Origin: Paraburkholderia kururiensis JCM 10599 = LMG 19447
GTDB lineage: Bacteria; Pseudomonadota; Gammaproteobacteria; Burkholderiales; Burkholderiaceae
DNA length: 64,000 nt
Direction of reading: 5' to 3'
NCBI RefSeq assembly: GCF_003986935.1
Contig: NZ_RJZE01000001.1
Coordinates: forward strand, 62,001-126,000
The notes under the pieces are model-generated. The model had not been told where the DNA came from, made no database searches, and was given only the letters and a program-made list of their open reading frames with translations. Position numbers and translations under genes: made by a program. Below, piece by piece: positions 29,066 to 41,806 of the stretch (its first letter is position 1; every line of letters starts with the position of its first letter).

Positions 29066-29407
29066 GCTTTCAAGCTCCGTTTTGATCTTGGCAAATTCTG
29101 GCGGACTTTCATGGATAGCGCCGGCCATGCCGCAAACAAGGGCATGCCATTGCACCAGTTCGAAACCGCGTGCGACGCAGTGGTGAAGCAGAGGCTGTGA
29201 CAACACGGAACGTGTGGCCACGAGCCGACGAACACGCGGTATCGAACGCAAGGTTCGCACCAGCTTCGCGAACGGCGATTGCAGTGACGGGCTTGAAAGG
29301 AAGAGCAGGTACGTGGGCACTTTACGAAACGAAACGTAGATGACGTTTCGCTTCCTCGCGGCTTGCTTGCTGCTTGCCGCATGCTTGCTGCTACTGATCG
29401 CGTGAAT
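29066..29407. other. Intergenic region between porin and hypE
   Basis: This 342-bp region should contain the porin promoter and 5' leader on the minus strand. I see no gene. A GCTTGCTGC-type direct repeat lies near 29360-29395, next to the end of hypE. No intrinsic terminator for the hydrogenase operon is obvious. Confidence 0.4.
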
Positions 29408-30460
29408 TCAGCAGATGCGCGGCAACTGCTCGCCGCTCAGCATGTCGAGTTCGCGTGCGCCGCCCAGGGCGTTGAGCCGCACGGCAGGGCGGTTGTTGTG
29501 CACGGCCTCCACGCGTCCTATCACTGTCGCGCGCGGATCGAAGCGGCGCAGCACGTCCACCGTGCGGCTCGCTTCATCGGCAGGCGTGAACGCGACGAAG
29601 CGCCCCTCGTTGGCTACGTAGAGCGGATCGAGCCCAAGCAGTTCGCATGCGCCGCGCACAGGGTCCAGCACGGGAATGGCGGCTTCGGCGAGATCGATCA
29701 CAACGTTCGCGGCGTCCGCAATTTCGATGAGCCCCGTTGCGAGACCGCCGCGCGTGAGGTCGCGCAGACAGTGCAGTTCGACACCCGCGTCGATGAGTGC
29801 GAGCACGGTGGCCGCAAGCGGCGCGCAATCGCTCGCGAGTTCCGTTTCGAAGCCCAACCCCTCGCGCACCGCGAGAATCGCAATGCCGTGGCGGCCAATA
29901 TCGCCGCTCAGAATCACGGCGTCGCCGGCGCGAACGCGTTGCGGCACCACAGGAGCAGGCGCGCGAATCAGGCCGACGCCCGATGTGTTGACGTACAGCC
30001 CGTCGCCCTTGCCGCGCTCCACCACTTTCGTGTCGCCGGTCACGATGCGCACGTTCGCGGCAAGCGCCGCCGCGCGCATCGATTCGACCACCCGTTGCAG
30101 CGTAGCGAGCGCGAAGCCTTCTTCGATCACGAGCCCCACGCTCAAATAACGCGGCTCGGCACCGCACATCGCAAGGTCGTTCACGGTGCCGTTGACGGCG
30201 AGCGATCCGATGTCTCCGCCCGGAAAGAACAGCGGGCGCACGACGTAGGAATCCGTGGTGAAGGCAAGCCGTGCGCCGCCGGCGTCGAATGTCGCGCCGT
30301 CGTGCGTGAAGTCTTCGTCGCACGTCGCGAATGCGGGACGAAAGAGCCTCTCGATCAGTTCACGGGTAAGACGCCCTCCGCCGCCGTGCGCGAGTTCCAC
30401 GACGTCTTTGCTGCTTGCAGGCATCGGGCAGGATGCCGAAAGAAAGGACGATTCGCTCAT
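29408..30460 (-). CDS. hypE: Hydrogenase maturation protein HypE
   Basis: A 350-residue PurM-like enzyme that dehydrates the carboxamide on its own C-terminal cysteine to a thiocyanate, supplying cyanide for the NiFe active site. It has the N-terminal [12 protein letters not shown] and [18 protein letters not shown], and ends in the required PRIC. The start overlaps the hypD stop by four bases. It is the last gene of the hydrogenase operon. Confidence 0.96.
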   Translation of the reverse strand: MSESSFLSASCPMPASSKDVVELAHGGGGRLTRELIERLFRPAFATCDEDFTHDGATFDAGGARLAFTTDSYVVRPLFFPGGDIGSLAVNGTVNDLAMCGAEPRYLSVGLVIEEGFALATLQRVVESMRAAALAANVRIVTGDTKVVERGKGDGLYVNTSGVGLIRAPAPVVPQRVRAGDAVILSGDIGRHGIAILAVREGLGFETELASDCAPLAATVLALIDAGVELHCLRDLTRGGLATGLIEIADAANVVIDLAEAAIPVLDPVRGACELLGLDPLYVANEGRFVAFTPADEASRTVDVLRRFDPRATVIGRVEAVHNNRPAVRLNALGGARELDMLSGEQLPRIC

Positions 30461-31596
30461 AGGGTGTCGGTCACCTTGTGCATTTCATGTCCGGTCGCAG
30501 GCAGGCTATCGCCCGCGCGCCGATAGCGGTAATACGCGGCACATACACCCTCGGACGACACCATCGTTGCCCCCAGTGGATGCTCCGGCGTGCAGCGTGT
30601 GCCGAATGCGGGGCAATCGCAGGGCTTGCGCCGGCCGCGCAGCAAATCGCCTGCGATGCATTCGCCCGCGTGTTCTTCGGGCACGGCGAGGTCCGCAAAG
30701 CGCGTCAGTGCGTCGTAGCGCCGATAGCGCGGCGCAAGCCCAAGGCCGCTCGCGGGAATCTCGCCCAGGCCGCGCCAGCGCTGCGCCTGCACGCTGAAGA
30801 CCTGCGCCACGGCGGCGCGCGCCGCCGTGTTGCCCTCGCGTCGCACCGCGCGGCTGTAGGCGTTCTCCACCTTCGCCTCGCCGGCTTCGAGTTGCCGGAT
30901 GCAGAGGTAGAGCCCTTGCAGCAGATCGACAGGCTCGAAGCCCGTCACCACGATGGGAATGTGATGCCGCTGCGCGAGCGGCTCGTAATCGGCGTAACCC
31001 ATCACCGTGCACACGTGGCCGGCTGCGAGAAAACCGTTCACGCCGTTGTCCGGCTCCGTGAGTATCGCTTCGATGGCGGGCGGCACGAGCACGTGCGAGA
31101 CGAGCAGACAGAAGTTCGCCAGTTGCTCGCGTTCGGCCTGAAGCACGGCCATCGCCGTGGCCGGCGCGGTGGTCTCGAAGCCGATGGCAAAGAACACCAC
31201 CACACGTTCAGGATGACTACGCGCCAGCACCACGGCGTCGAGCGGCGAATAGACGATGCGCACGTCCGCGCCATGCGCCCTCGCTGTCAGCAGGCTGCCG
31301 CTTTCACCCGGTACGCGCAGCATGTCGCCGAACGAGCAGAAGATCACTTCGGGCCGGCTGGCTAATTCGATGGCAGTGTCGATCATGCCCGCAGGCGTGA
31401 CGCATACGGGACAACCAGGGCCGTGCAGCAGCGCGATGCCTGGCGGCAGCATGCGATCGATACTGTGCCGCACGATGGAATGCGTCTGCCCGCCGCAGAT
31501 TTCCATGATGGTCCAGTGGCGCGTGGCGAGCTTCGCAATGGCATCCGCATAGTGGCGCGCCGCCGCTGGATCGCGCCATTCGTCGACGTGCTTCAT
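30457..31596 (-). CDS. hypD: Hydrogenase maturation protein HypD
   Basis: A 379-residue iron-sulfur protein that assembles the Fe(CN)2CO group together with HypC and HypE. Signature stretches are [38 protein letters not shown] and the C-terminal cysteine cluster in [20 protein letters not shown] and [10 protein letters not shown]. The ATG at 31596 overlaps the hypC stop; the frame is open upstream into hypC but without homology. Length is typical. Confidence 0.96.
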   Translation of the reverse strand: MKHVDEWRDPAAARHYADAIAKLATRHWTIMEICGGQTHSIVRHSIDRMLPPGIALLHGPGCPVCVTPAGMIDTAIELASRPEVIFCSFGDMLRVPGESGSLLTARAHGADVRIVYSPLDAVVLARSHPERVVVFFAIGFETTAPATAMAVLQAEREQLANFCLLVSHVLVPPAIEAILTEPDNGVNGFLAAGHVCTVMGYADYEPLAQRHHIPIVVTGFEPVDLLQGLYLCIRQLEAGEAKVENAYSRAVRREGNTAARAAVAQVFSVQAQRWRGLGEIPASGLGLAPRYRRYDALTRFADLAVPEEHAGECIAGDLLRGRRKPCDCPAFGTRCTPEHPLGATMVSSEGVCAAYYRYRRAGDSLPATGHEMHKVTDTL

Positions 31597-31844
31597 GCCT
31601 CGCGCTCCCCTGCATCGAGGTCGGCAAGCGATTCGAGCGAGGCCAGCGTCTTCAGCGCCTCGGCCTCGTCGATCACTGCAATCGCGAAACCCGCGTGCAC
31701 GAGCACATAGTGGCCAGGCATCGCCTCGGGCACGTAGGCCAGGTTCACCACTTTCACGATGCCGCCGAAATCGACGCGGCCCTGGCGCATGAGCGGGTCG
31801 CCGCCATCGGCGGTAAGAATCTGGCCTGGAACGGCGAGGCACAT
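31593..31844 (-). CDS. hypC: Hydrogenase maturation chaperone HypC
   Basis: An 83-residue chaperone that carries the iron centre from HypD to the large subunit. It has the essential N-terminal MCLAVPGQI with Cys2, and [17 protein letters not shown]. It overlaps hypF by one base and hypD by four, so it is tightly coupled in the operon. Confidence 0.95.
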   Translation of the reverse strand: MCLAVPGQILTADGGDPLMRQGRVDFGGIVKVVNLAYVPEAMPGHYVLVHAGFAIAVIDEAEALKTLASLESLADLDAGEREA

Positions 31845-34234
31845 CAGCGTTTCTCCTCGTGCTTTGCATCGAGCACATTCAGTGCCGTCGCCACGAACAA
31901 TGCCTGGCCTACCGCGAGCCCGCCATCATTCGGCGGCACGCGGCCATGCGTGGACGCTTCGAAGCGGGCATTTCGCAAACGTGCCAGCGCGTGCGAGGCA
32001 AGGCGTTCGTTCTGAAAACAGCCACCGGTAAGCAACACATGGCGTGTACCAACGAGCGAGACGGCCCGCGCCACGACATCCGCAATGAGGTGCGCAAGGG
32101 CATCGTGGAAGGCCGCGGCGAGCGTGGCGGCATCGATGTTCGCTTCACGCGCTTCGACGAGCGAGGCCAGTGTTGGCGCCCAGTCAGCCACGAGCGTGCC
32201 GCTGTTCGCGGTGGTTCGCAGCACAGCGGGCGCAAGCACGAAGGCGTGCGACGACCGGCTCGCCGCCGCTTCCAGCCCAAGCGCGGCTTCGCCTTCGAAG
32301 CTGCTGCGCCGGCCTAGGCCAAGCATGGACGACACCGCATCGAACAGCCTGCCGGCACTCGACGTAAGCGGCGCCTGCACGCCGCGCGCGAGCATGACAC
32401 TGAACACGCGCCGAGCCTCGGGCGTCGCGTCTGCAACCGGTGGCAACGAGCGCTTCGACCACATCGCCTCTCCGAACACGGCGTGCAACGCGCCAAGTGC
32501 GGCACGATCCGGCTCGCGCATCGCGGCTTCGCCGCCCGGCAAGCGGAACGGCAGCAAATGCGCCACGCGACGATAAACGTAACCGTTCCGGTTACGCTCT
32601 ACCACAATGAACTCTCCGCCCCACACGGTACCGTCGCCGCCGTCACCGCTGCCGTCCCAGGCGATGCCGAGCACAGGTTCCGCCGCCAGGCCGCGGTCCG
32701 CCATAGCGGCGAGCACGTGCGCGACGTGATGCGGCACGCGCCGCACCTCGCCCGCAAGCTTCGCAGCGAACTGCGTGCTGTAGTAATCGGGATGTGCGTC
32801 GCACGCAATGGCCGGTGACTGCATCGGGAACAGCTGCAGCATGTCGTCCATTCCACGCGCGAACGCTGCGCGCGCCGCGCTGCCGTCAAGGTCGCCGATA
32901 TGCGGACCCAGCACGATCTGGCCTGCTGCTGCCGCTGCCATTGCGCTCTTGCCATGACCGCCCAGCGCGAGCACGGGGGATACGCCGCGTTGATTCACGG
33001 CAGGCATCGAGAGCACGAGCGGTGCATAACCCCGCGCGTGCCGAAGAACGACGGGTTCGTCTGCAATGACACGCACCACCGAATCATCCACGCGATGCAC
33101 GATGGGACGGTCGTGCACCAGAAACAGGTCGGCCACGCCCCGAAGTTGCTGCACAGCCTCGCGCTCGTCACAGAGAATCGGCTCGCCGCTCAGGTTACCG
33201 CTCGTGGCAACGATGGGAAAACCGAGTTGCTGCACCAGCAAGTGATGCAGCGGCGTGTACGGCAACATGATGCCGAGCCAGGGAAGCGAAGGCGCCACGG
33301 AAGGCGCGAGGCCTGCCCTTTCTTCGCGAGCCCGCAGCAGCACGATGGGCGCGGCTGCCGAGCGCAGCAACGCCGCTTCCGTTGTGCCGATAGGCGCGAG
33401 TGCCGCCGCTGCGTCAAAGTCCGGCACCATGATGGCGAACGGCTTCGACGGCCGGCCCTTGCGTTCGCGCAGCAAGCGCACTGCTGTGTCGTTGCGGGCA
33501 TCCACGAGCAACTGGAAACCGCCCAGACCCTTCATCGCCACGATGGCGCCTGCGCGCAGCGCATCGGCGGCACGGGTCAGCGCATCGTCACCCGTGCAGG
33601 TTGGGTGCCCGCCTGCATCGAGCAGCGCAAGCCGAGGGCCACATTGCGCACACGCATTGGTCTGCGCATGAAAGCGCCGCGATAGAGGGTCGTCGTATTC
33701 GGCCTGACACGCGGCGCACATCGTGAAGCGCCGCATGGCGGTGCGTTCGCGATCGTACGGCGCGCGCTCAATCAGGCTGAAACGCGGGCCACAATGCACG
33801 CACGTCGTGAACGGATAGCGGTAGCGGCGGTTGGCGGGGTCGCTTATCTCGTCGAGACATGCGGCGCACGTCGCGAGATCGGGCGGCACGGCGGCGAACT
33901 GCGTGCGTTCGTGCGTGCTGGCAGCAATCGCGAATGCCTCGGCGCCGCAAGGCGCGATGCGTTCGATCCGGCGTTCGCGCACCTGTGCCGGGGGCTGCAA
34001 TTCCGTATCGAACCGCGCAAGGAACCGTTCCAGCGCGAGCGCATCGCCCTCCACTTCGATCACTGCGCCGTCGCCCGTATTGCGCACGAATCCGCGCAGG
34101 CCTTCGCTCACCGCGAGCCGATGCACGAACGGACGAAAGCCCACGCCCTGCACGGCGCCTGTCGCGGTGATGCGCAAGCGCATCGCTGCGTTGGCTTCGT
34201 TTGCGCAAGCGAACGCGCGCAGCGGGCCGTTCAC
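31844..34234 (-). CDS. hypF: Carbamoyltransferase HypF
   Basis: A 796-residue enzyme that activates carbamoyl phosphate and passes carbamoyl to HypE. Domains in order: acylphosphatase-like ([16 protein letters not shown], about 25-110), two zinc-finger blocks with CxxC pairs ([32 protein letters not shown]), a YrdC-like domain ([13 protein letters not shown] onwards), and a Kae1-like C-terminal half with [19 protein letters not shown] and GGCFQNERL. It starts with a GTG at 34234 inside the hypA stop; an ATG at 34183 is the alternative. Confidence 0.94.
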   Translation of the reverse strand: MNGPLRAFACANEANAAMRLRITATGAVQGVGFRPFVHRLAVSEGLRGFVRNTGDGAVIEVEGDALALERFLARFDTELQPPAQVRERRIERIAPCGAEAFAIAASTHERTQFAAVPPDLATCAACLDEISDPANRRYRYPFTTCVHCGPRFSLIERAPYDRERTAMRRFTMCAACQAEYDDPLSRRFHAQTNACAQCGPRLALLDAGGHPTCTGDDALTRAADALRAGAIVAMKGLGGFQLLVDARNDTAVRLLRERKGRPSKPFAIMVPDFDAAAALAPIGTTEAALLRSAAAPIVLLRAREERAGLAPSVAPSLPWLGIMLPYTPLHHLLVQQLGFPIVATSGNLSGEPILCDEREAVQQLRGVADLFLVHDRPIVHRVDDSVVRVIADEPVVLRHARGYAPLVLSMPAVNQRGVSPVLALGGHGKSAMAAAAAGQIVLGPHIGDLDGSAARAAFARGMDDMLQLFPMQSPAIACDAHPDYYSTQFAAKLAGEVRRVPHHVAHVLAAMADRGLAAEPVLGIAWDGSGDGGDGTVWGGEFIVVERNRNGYVYRRVAHLLPFRLPGGEAAMREPDRAALGALHAVFGEAMWSKRSLPPVADATPEARRVFSVMLARGVQAPLTSSAGRLFDAVSSMLGLGRRSSFEGEAALGLEAAASRSSHAFVLAPAVLRTTANSGTLVADWAPTLASLVEAREANIDAATLAAAFHDALAHLIADVVARAVSLVGTRHVLLTGGCFQNERLASHALARLRNARFEASTHGRVPPNDGGLAVGQALFVATALNVLDAKHEEKR

Positions 34235-34518
34235 GGAGCCTCGCTCCGCTCGTCGGGCACGTTCAGCGCCACGCTTTGCAGCACCACGTGCAATGCATTC
34301 GGGTCCGCGGCATCGTGCGAGGTGACGATGTTCAGCGTCGCCTGTTCGGCCAGCGTGCCGCGCACCTCTTCGTCGAAATGCTCGCGAAAATGCTCGGGCG
34401 AAAACTGGCTCAGCGCACCGAGCCAGACGTGCACTTCGCTCACGCTCTCCGCGTCTGCTTCGAGTGCGGCGGCCACCACGCGACGCACGAGGTCGCGCAC
34501 GATTCCCGTCTCATGCAT
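34231..34518 (-). CDS. hypA: HypA-like nickel metallochaperone lacking the zinc ribbon
   Basis: A 95-residue HypA/HybF homologue. It keeps the nickel-binding N-terminus MHE (His2), GALSQFSPEHF and RGTLAEQATLNIV, which match the usual HypA body. It has no cysteine at all, whereas standard HypA carries two CxxC pairs forming a structural zinc site. The segment that should hold them is replaced by a short TSHDAADPN linker. The start at 34518 overlaps the protease gene by eight bases. Calling it hypA rests on the ends and the operon context. Confidence 0.78.
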   Translation of the reverse strand: MHETGIVRDLVRRVVAAALEADAESVSEVHVWLGALSQFSPEHFREHFDEEVRGTLAEQATLNIVTSHDAADPNALHVVLQSVALNVPDERSEAP

Positions 34519-35031
34519 CGAATGCCTCCCTGGGCGGGCGATTCGCGCCACGCAATCGCTCCACCTCGGCTATCACCAGGCTCGCCGCTTCGGGAACGGC
34601 TGCCGCCACCGCGGGCGTAACGGGCGCACCCACGTCGAAACACGCGCCTTCAATGGCGAACACCACGATGTCTTTCGGCGCGACGCCCAGCGCTTCGGCC
34701 AGTGCGATGGCGTCCGCCAATCCGAACGCATGGCTCGACGCGAACGGCATTTCGCGCGGCAGCGCCTGCGTGGCCAGATCGAGCCGCCGGATGCGACCGG
34801 GCTCGCCCATTGGCGCGGCAGCGTCGATGCAGATCAACGCGTCGATGCCGCCCATGTCGTCGCCCAGATTCATCATGTCGCCGCCGCGCGTGAGCAGCGA
34901 GACGTCGGCGGGCAAACGCCCCGCCAGTGCCGCGGCGACGAGTGCGCCAACACCGTCGTCGCCGCGATCGGCGTTGCCGATACCGATCACGCGCACGGTG
35001 CGCGCGGGCGCATGTATTTCTGCCGCGTTCG

Positions 35032-35035
<4 letters not shown>
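34511..35035 (-). CDS. [NiFe] hydrogenase maturation protease (HyaD/HycI family)
   Basis: A 174-residue endopeptidase of family M52 that removes the large-subunit C-terminal tail after nickel insertion. It has [20 protein letters not shown] with the nickel-sensing acidic residue, [15 protein letters not shown] and [18 protein letters not shown]. The ATG at 35035 overlaps the hydA stop by four bases. Its partner substrate ends DPCISCSAH followed by nine residues. Confidence 0.92.
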
Positions 35036-36310
<1,275 letters not shown>

Positions 36311-36321
<11 letters not shown>

Positions 36322-37114
36322 GACGTTCGCTCTCCTCGCGGAACGGTTCGGCTGCGGCATTGAATGTGCGCAGCGCACGCTGGATATCGCGCGGCCTTGC
36401 GCCCAGCGCCCGCCACTCGCGCGAAAGCGCCGGCATGTTGGGCGTTTCCATCGGACCGTAGCAGCCGTAACAGCCGCGCCGATACGAAGGACAGATCGCG
36501 CCGCAGCCCGCATGCGTAACGGGCCCGAGACACGGCGTGCCCTGCACCATCACGCAGACGTTGCCGCGCTGCTTGCATTCGATGCACACGCTGTGCGCCG
36601 CGATGGCGGGCTTGCGTCCCGCCAGATACGCGCTGATCACTTCGAGCAACTGCACCTTGTTGATGGGGCAGCCGTGCAGTTCGTAATCCACGCGCACGTG
36701 CGCCGAGATGGGCGTGGAAGTGGCAAGCGTGCTGATGTAGCTGGGCCGCGCGTAGACAGCGGCAATGAAGGCATCGACGTCCGCGAAGTTGCGCAGGGCC
36801 TGAATGCCGCCCGCCGTTGCGCACGCGCCAATCGTGACCAGGTATTTCGACTGTTTGCGCACGTCCTGAATGCGCTTCGCGTCATGTTCGGTGGTGATGG
36901 ACCCTTCCACGAGCGAGAGATCGTAAGGACCGCGCACAACAGCGCTGGACGCTTCGCTGAAGTTCGCGATTTCCACGGCGTCGGCCAGTGCGAGCAGTTC
37001 GTCCTCGCAATCGAGCAGCGACAACTGGCAGCCATCGCACGAGGCGAACTTCCACACCGCGAGGCGAGGACGTTTGTTCGTTGCGCTGCGCGGCGGGTTG
37101 GCGTCGGCGTTCAT
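36311..37114 (-). CDS. hydD: [NiFe] hydrogenase small (delta) subunit
   Basis: A 267-residue iron-sulfur subunit. Proximal-cluster motif [13 protein letters not shown] lies near the N-terminus, with [17 protein letters not shown] and a C-terminal set [27 protein letters not shown] and CYGCYGP. The Cys content fits three [4Fe-4S] clusters. There is no twin-arginine leader, so it is cytoplasmic. It overlaps hydA by eleven bases and lies one base after hydG. The ATG at 37114 was preferred over an upstream in-frame start. Confidence 0.92.
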
Positions 37115-37115
37115 C

Positions 37116-37997
37116 TCATACCTCCCGCACGGCGAGATAGCGCGCAATCGTGTCGTAGCGCATGACGGGACCGTCCTTGCAGACGAACGTGGGGCCGAAC
37201 TGGCAGTGGCCGCACAGGCCGACCGCGCATTTCATGTTGCGCTCCATCGAAAGATAGATGCCCGTGTCCGGCACGCCGCGCTCGCGCAGCGCGTTCGCGG
37301 TGAAGCGCATCATCACCTCGGGACCGCATACCAGCGCCGTGGTGTCGCGCGGATCGAACGCGGCGCGCGCGATGAGCGCCGGCATCACGCCGACGTGGCC
37401 GAACCACTGCGCATCCGCGTGATCGACGATCACTTCCACGCTGATGTCGAAGCGCTGCCGCCACCGCTCCAGCTCGCGGCGATACAGCATGCCCGCGGGA
37501 TTGCGGCAGCCGAACAGAATCGTGACGCGCCCATAGCGGCTGCGATTCGCGAGGATGTCGTAGATGGCGGGACGCAGCGGTGCAAGCCCCAGGCCGCCCG
37601 CTGCAATGACCACGTCTGTTCCCGCGGCTGCCTGCATCGGCCAGCCCGCACCGAAAGGGCCGCGCACACCGAGCGTCGCGCCGGCTGCGAGTTGTGCGAG
37701 CGCATGGCTCACGGCGCCCACGTCGCGAATGGTGTGCACGAACGCGCCTTGTGCCGCCGGGTCGCCGCTCATGCTGATGGCCGCTTCGCCCACGCCGAAC
37801 GCGTAGAGCATGTTGAACTGGCCTGGCGCGAACGCAGGCCGCGCGCGCGCGAGCGGCTGGAGTTCGAGCGTCACGACGTCAGGCAGTTCTTTGTGCCGCG
37901 CCGCCACGCGATACGCCTGCGGCACGAATGGATCGAATGCATCGCACGTACTGGGCGCAAGCGTGGCCGACGTCAGGCGAGCGTCATCGTTTTCCAT
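37116..37997 (-). CDS. hydG: Hydrogenase FAD/NAD(P)-binding (gamma) subunit
   Basis: A 293-residue ferredoxin-NADP reductase-like subunit. It has FAD-binding [20 protein letters not shown], nucleotide-binding [15 protein letters not shown] and [12 protein letters not shown], then VCGPEVMM. A [2Fe-2S] motif closes it: [17 protein letters not shown]. It passes electrons between the iron-sulfur subunits and NAD(P)H. It overlaps the cyclic-nucleotide-binding gene by 14 bases. Confidence 0.92.
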   Translation of the reverse strand: MENDDARLTSATLAPSTCDAFDPFVPQAYRVAARHKELPDVVTLELQPLARARPAFAPGQFNMLYAFGVGEAAISMSGDPAAQGAFVHTIRDVGAVSHALAQLAAGATLGVRGPFGAGWPMQAAAGTDVVIAAGGLGLAPLRPAIYDILANRSRYGRVTILFGCRNPAGMLYRRELERWRQRFDISVEVIVDHADAQWFGHVGVMPALIARAAFDPRDTTALVCGPEVMMRFTANALRERGVPDTGIYLSMERNMKCAVGLCGHCQFGPTFVCKDGPVMRYDTIARYLAVREV

Positions 37998-38442
37998 AGA
38001 CGTCGAGAATCTGCAGGCGGGTGGCGTGAAGCCGTTTCGTGAGAATCGGCAGGAAGCGCTTCATCATCTCGTAGCCGAGGTCGTGATCGGCCTCGCACTT
38101 GCCGCGCAGACAGGCGGCGTTGATGCCCACCGCGCGCGTGAGCGCCATGGCGCGTGCGTCGAACATCCAGCGGTACGGCGGCACGAGCCACGAGGCACCG
38201 ATAATCTCGCCGTCGCCCAGCGTCTCGAACACCACCGGAGCCTGCCCCGGCGCCGATATTTCGAGCGCGGCGCGGCCGTGGCGAATGAGATAGAACTCGT
38301 CGGCGCTATCGCCTTCGTGAAAGAGGTAGTCGCCCGTGTCGAAGCGGCAATTGCGCGCGCAGCCCGCCACCAGTTGCAGATGCGCGGGCGCAAACCCGGC
38401 GAAAAACGCATGCTCGCCGAGAATCTGCTCAAGGCCTTCCAT
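37984..38442 (-). CDS. Stand-alone cyclic-nucleotide-binding-domain protein in the hydrogenase operon
   Basis: A 152-residue protein made almost entirely of one CNB domain: LQLVAGCARNCRFDTGDYLFHEGDSADEFYLIRHGRAALEI, then DGEIIGASWLVPPYRWMFDARA in the place of the phosphate-binding cassette. No helix-turn-helix follows, so it is not a Crp-type DNA-binding regulator. The second ATG (38442) has GGAG seven bases ahead and was chosen; 38454 is possible. It overlaps hydB and hydG, so it is made with the enzyme and may act on it directly. Confidence 0.85.
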   Translation of the reverse strand: MEGLEQILGEHAFFAGFAPAHLQLVAGCARNCRFDTGDYLFHEGDSADEFYLIRHGRAALEISAPGQAPVVFETLGDGEIIGASWLVPPYRWMFDARAMALTRAVGINAACLRGKCEADHDLGYEMMKRFLPILTKRLHATRLQILDVYGKR

Positions 38443-39658
38443 TGCCGTCTCCATTGGCCTGCCCTGCGGTGCTCGTGGCGCCCGGTGTGGCCTGAATGGC
38501 CGCCACTTCCTCCGTGATGTCGATGCCCACCGGGCACCACGTAATGCAGCGCCCGCAGCCGACACAGCCCGAGGTGCCGAACTGGTCGATCCAGCCCGCC
38601 AGCTTGTGCGTGAGCCACTGGCGGTAGCGCGCCTCGCCGGACTGCCGCACGCTGCCGCCATGCAGCCACGAGAAATCCAGCGTGAAGCACGAATCCCATT
38701 TGCGTACGCGCTCGGCTGTGGTGCCCGCCAGGTCGGTGTGGTCCTCCACCGTCGTGCAGAAGCACGTGGGGCACACCATCGTGCAGTTGCCGCAACTGAG
38801 GCACCGGTCGCCCACTTCGGCCCAGCGCGGATGACGCAGGTTCTCTTGCAGAAGCGGCTTGAGATTGTCCGTCCGCATGGTGCGGCCCATCTGCCGCGCG
38901 GTGCGCGCGACCACGGCATGGGCCACGTCGAGTTCCGCAGACGTTGCCTCGCGGTGCGGAAGTTGCGCAAGCAGTTCGGCGCCTGCCGCACTGCCGGTCT
39001 CGACGACGAAGCGGCCGCTCGTGCCGTCCACTGCGGCAGGCAGTTCGGTGAGCGCGAGGTCGAAGCCCCCGGTCGCCTTCGGTCCGGTTTGCATCGACGC
39101 GCAAAAGCACGTCCCGCCCGCCTGCGAACAGTTCACGGCCACGATGAAGGCATCGCGCCGCCGTAACGCGTAGCCGCGATCCACCCATGAGCCTTCCAGG
39201 AAGACGCGGTCCTGTATCGCGATGGCATGCAGTTCGCAGGCGCGCACGCCGATGAAGGCGAATTTCTGCGGCGCGCGTTCGTTAGACCCGTCGGACCCTT
39301 CGAACGCGTTGGCCTCGCCCGGCTCGACAAACGCGAGACCCGTGCTGTCTTTGCGCACCGTGAAGAGCCGCTCGACGGGCGGATGCAGAAACTGTTTCCA
39401 TGAATGCGGACCCACCGCGAAGCCGAAGAGCGCCTGGTCGGTGCGGCGCTCCAGCTCGTAGCGCCCAGGCGCCTGGTAGTCGGTCCAGCCTGCGGGCAGG
39501 TCGTCGACGCTGGCAATGTCGTCGTAGACGATGGCGTCGTCGCGCACGGTGGGTCCGATCACGCGGTACGCGCGTGCGGCGAGGGCCTGGATGAGCGCCG
39601 TCAGGCCCTTCGCGTCGAGCATGGCAGGCGGGCGATGTGCGAACGATGACGAGGTCAT
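38429..39658 (-). CDS. hydB: Hydrogenase iron-sulfur (beta) subunit, sulfhydrogenase type
   Basis: A 409-residue subunit with two C-terminal ferredoxin-like [4Fe-4S] sets: [16 protein letters not shown] (about 290-305) and [17 protein letters not shown] (about 370-386). The middle has [19 protein letters not shown] and [12 protein letters not shown]. This is the archaeal HydB/sulfhydrogenase beta family. It heads the operon. The promoter should lie in the 207 bp to ftsH. The C-terminal 25 residues are Thr/Gly/Asn-rich. Confidence 0.92.
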   Translation of the reverse strand: MTSSSFAHRPPAMLDAKGLTALIQALAARAYRVIGPTVRDDAIVYDDIASVDDLPAGWTDYQAPGRYELERRTDQALFGFAVGPHSWKQFLHPPVERLFTVRKDSTGLAFVEPGEANAFEGSDGSNERAPQKFAFIGVRACELHAIAIQDRVFLEGSWVDRGYALRRRDAFIVAVNCSQAGGTCFCASMQTGPKATGGFDLALTELPAAVDGTSGRFVVETGSAAGAELLAQLPHREATSAELDVAHAVVARTARQMGRTMRTDNLKPLLQENLRHPRWAEVGDRCLSCGNCTMVCPTCFCTTVEDHTDLAGTTAERVRKWDSCFTLDFSWLHGGSVRQSGEARYRQWLTHKLAGWIDQFGTSGCVGCGRCITWCPVGIDITEEVAAIQATPGATSTAGQANGDGNGRP

Positions 39659-39800
39659 GCGGAAGCACCTGTGAAGGGAGTGGACGTGCGCCTTCGAAAG
39701 AGTACGGCCCCCGTCGAAAGGAGCCGGCTCGGTTCAGTATAGGCGGCGCGCCTGGGTCCTGTGGACCAACATGATGCTTCGCGTTCGGGCCGCGCAGGCT

Positions 39801-39835
39801 GGGCCGCCAGGGCCGCCCGTTAGCCCTGGCGGCCC
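39801..39835 (-). terminator. Strong 13-bp hairpin between ftsH and hydB
   Basis: Perfect arms GGGCCGCCAGGGC (39801-39813) and GCCCTGGCGGCCC (39823-39835) flank a 9-base loop, 31 bp beyond the ftsH stop. It lacks a T-tract but is strong enough to end or protect the ftsH mRNA. It separates ftsH from the hydrogenase operon. Confidence 0.65.
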
Positions 39836-39865
39836 CGGCATGCAAGCACTTTCATGCAGCGGCTT

Positions 39866-41806
39866 TCATGCAGCCTCTGCATGCTCCAGTTCCGCGTGTT
39901 CGGCCTCCGGGGTTTCACGCTGCGGCTCACGCGAACCGTCCAGCAGCGCATCGATCTCCTCGCCCGTAAGCGTTTCGCGCGCCAGCAGCGCCTCAGCAAT
40001 ACGTTCCAGCACCGCGCGCTCGGCCACGAGAATGCGCCGTGCTTCGGCTTCGGCCTCGCCCGTGATGCGCCGCACCTCGCTGTCGATGGTCGCCGCCATG
40101 GCCGCCGACATCGCGACCGGCATGCCATGCGGGTCCACACCGCTTTCGCAGCAGACCACGCCCACGGTGTCGCTGAAACCGAACTCCGTCACCATGCGGC
40201 GCGCAAGCTGCGTGGCCTGGCGGATGTCGTCGCTTGCGCCGGTCGTGACTTCCTCGCGGCCATACACGAGTTCTTCGGCCACGCGCCCGCCGAACATCAT
40301 CGCGAGGCGCCCTTCCAGCTGGCGCTTCGAGAACGAATGCTGGTCACGCTCGGGCAACGAAAGCGTGACGCCGAACGCACGGCCGCGCGGCACGATGGTG
40401 ACCTTGTGCAGCGGGTCCTGATACGGCGAGCGCAGCGCGACGAGCGCATGCCCGGCTTCGTGATACGCGGTCATTTCGCGTTCGCGCGCCGTGACTGCGA
40501 GCGAGCGGCGTTCGGGACCGAGCAGCACCTTGTCGCGCGCTTCGTCGAAATCGGCCATGGAAACGCGCGCGTGACCGCGGCGCACCGCAATGAGCGCAGC
40601 TTCGTTCACGAGGTTCGCGAGGTCCGCACCCGCGAAGCCCGGCGTGCCGCGCGCGATGACGGCCGAATCCACGTCCGTCGCAACGGGCACCGGTCGCATG
40701 TGTACTTCGAGAATCTTCTGGCGTCCCGCCGTGTCAGGCGCCGGCACCATCACCTGACGGTCGAAACGGCCCGGGCGCAGCAGCGCTGCATCGAGCACGT
40801 CGGGCCGGTTCGTCGCCGCGAGCACGATCACGCTTTCGCTGCCGGAAAAGCCGTCCATTTCCACGAGCAACTGGTTCACGGTCTGCTCGCGCTCGTCGTT
40901 GCCGCCCGCGCCGCTGCTGCGGTGCCGGCCCACAGCGTCGATCTCGTCGATGAACACGATGCACGGCGCATGCTGGCGTGCCTCGCGAAAGAGGTCGCGC
41001 ACGCGCGCGGCGCCCACGCCAACGAACATCTCCACAAATTCGGCGCCGGAGATGGAAAAGAACGGCACGCCCGCTTCGCCCGCCACGGCGCGCGCCAGCA
41101 GTGTCTTGCCGGTGCCGGGCGGGCCGATCAGCAGCACGCCCTTCGGCACGCGGCCGCCCAGGCGCAGGAACGCGGAGGGCTCGCGCAGATAGCGCACGAT
41201 CTCGTCCAGCTCGACCGCCGCTTCTTCTATGCCGGCAACGTCTGCGAACGTGGTGCGGTGCGCATCCGGCGAAATCAGGCGGGCGCGCGAACGACCGAAG
41301 CTCGCGGCCTTGTTGCTGCCGCTGCCCTGGGTTCCTTGCCGCGAGGTAAAGAGGATCGCGCCCACCATCAGCACGCCGATCAACAGCGTCTGGAAGAGCG
41401 GACTGTCGAGAAACCCCATGCCGTTGTTCGCCGCTGCCTCGATGCGGACCTGATGGCTCAACAGGCGGTCGATCAGCGCGGGATCGGTCGGCGCGACGGT
41501 GCGAAACGAGCCGCCGTTGCCGAGCTTGCCGCTCAGCGTCGACCCTTCGATACGCACGCTGCGAATACCGCCCTTCTCCACCAGCACGACGAATTCGGAG
41601 TACGCGAGCGTGCGGACCTTCGCGGAATCGCCGGTTGCGCCAACGGCGGGTTCGTCCGCGCCGTTCTGGTAAGCCGTCGTCAGGTCGGCCAGGCTAGCCG
41701 CGCTGGCCCCGCTCACGGGAATGGGCTGCGCAAGGACGGGCGCCCCGTACGCCCATGCCGCGAACACCGCCGCGGCCAATCCTGCCCGTAATGTGTGATT
41801 GCGCAT
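39866..41806 (-). CDS. ftsH: FtsH-family ATP-dependent zinc metalloprotease (probable paralogue)
   Basis: A 646-residue membrane protease. It has an N-terminal hydrophobic segment (about 8-27), a periplasmic domain and a second membrane helix (about 138-153). The AAA module follows with Walker A GPPGTGKT (about 228-235), IVFIDEIDA and ATNRPDVLD, then zinc site YHEAGHA. It overlaps no neighbour. The housekeeping ftsH of Burkholderiales normally lies beside rlmE and folP, which are missing here, so this is probably a second copy. GGAGGCGG stands before the ATG at 41806. Glu-rich tail. Confidence 0.93.
   Translation of the reverse strand: MRNHTLRAGLAAAVFAAWAYGAPVLAQPIPVSGASAASLADLTTAYQNGADEPAVGATGDSAKVRTLAYSEFVVLVEKGGIRSVRIEGSTLSGKLGNGGSFRTVAPTDPALIDRLLSHQVRIEAAANNGMGFLDSPLFQTLLIGVLMVGAILFTSRQGTQGSGSNKAASFGRSRARLISPDAHRTTFADVAGIEEAAVELDEIVRYLREPSAFLRLGGRVPKGVLLIGPPGTGKTLLARAVAGEAGVPFFSISGAEFVEMFVGVGAARVRDLFREARQHAPCIVFIDEIDAVGRHRSSGAGGNDEREQTVNQLLVEMDGFSGSESVIVLAATNRPDVLDAALLRPGRFDRQVMVPAPDTAGRQKILEVHMRPVPVATDVDSAVIARGTPGFAGADLANLVNEAALIAVRRGHARVSMADFDEARDKVLLGPERRSLAVTAREREMTAYHEAGHALVALRSPYQDPLHKVTIVPRGRAFGVTLSLPERDQHSFSKRQLEGRLAMMFGGRVAEELVYGREEVTTGASDDIRQATQLARRMVTEFGFSDTVGVVCCESGVDPHGMPVAMSAAMAATIDSEVRRITGEAEAEARRILVAERAVLERIAEALLARETLTGEEIDALLDGSREPQRETPEAEHAELEHAEAA

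Noticed and set aside
39854..41791. A 645-codon plus-strand open frame
   Set aside because: Antisense to ftsH; composition Arg/His-rich and no motif.
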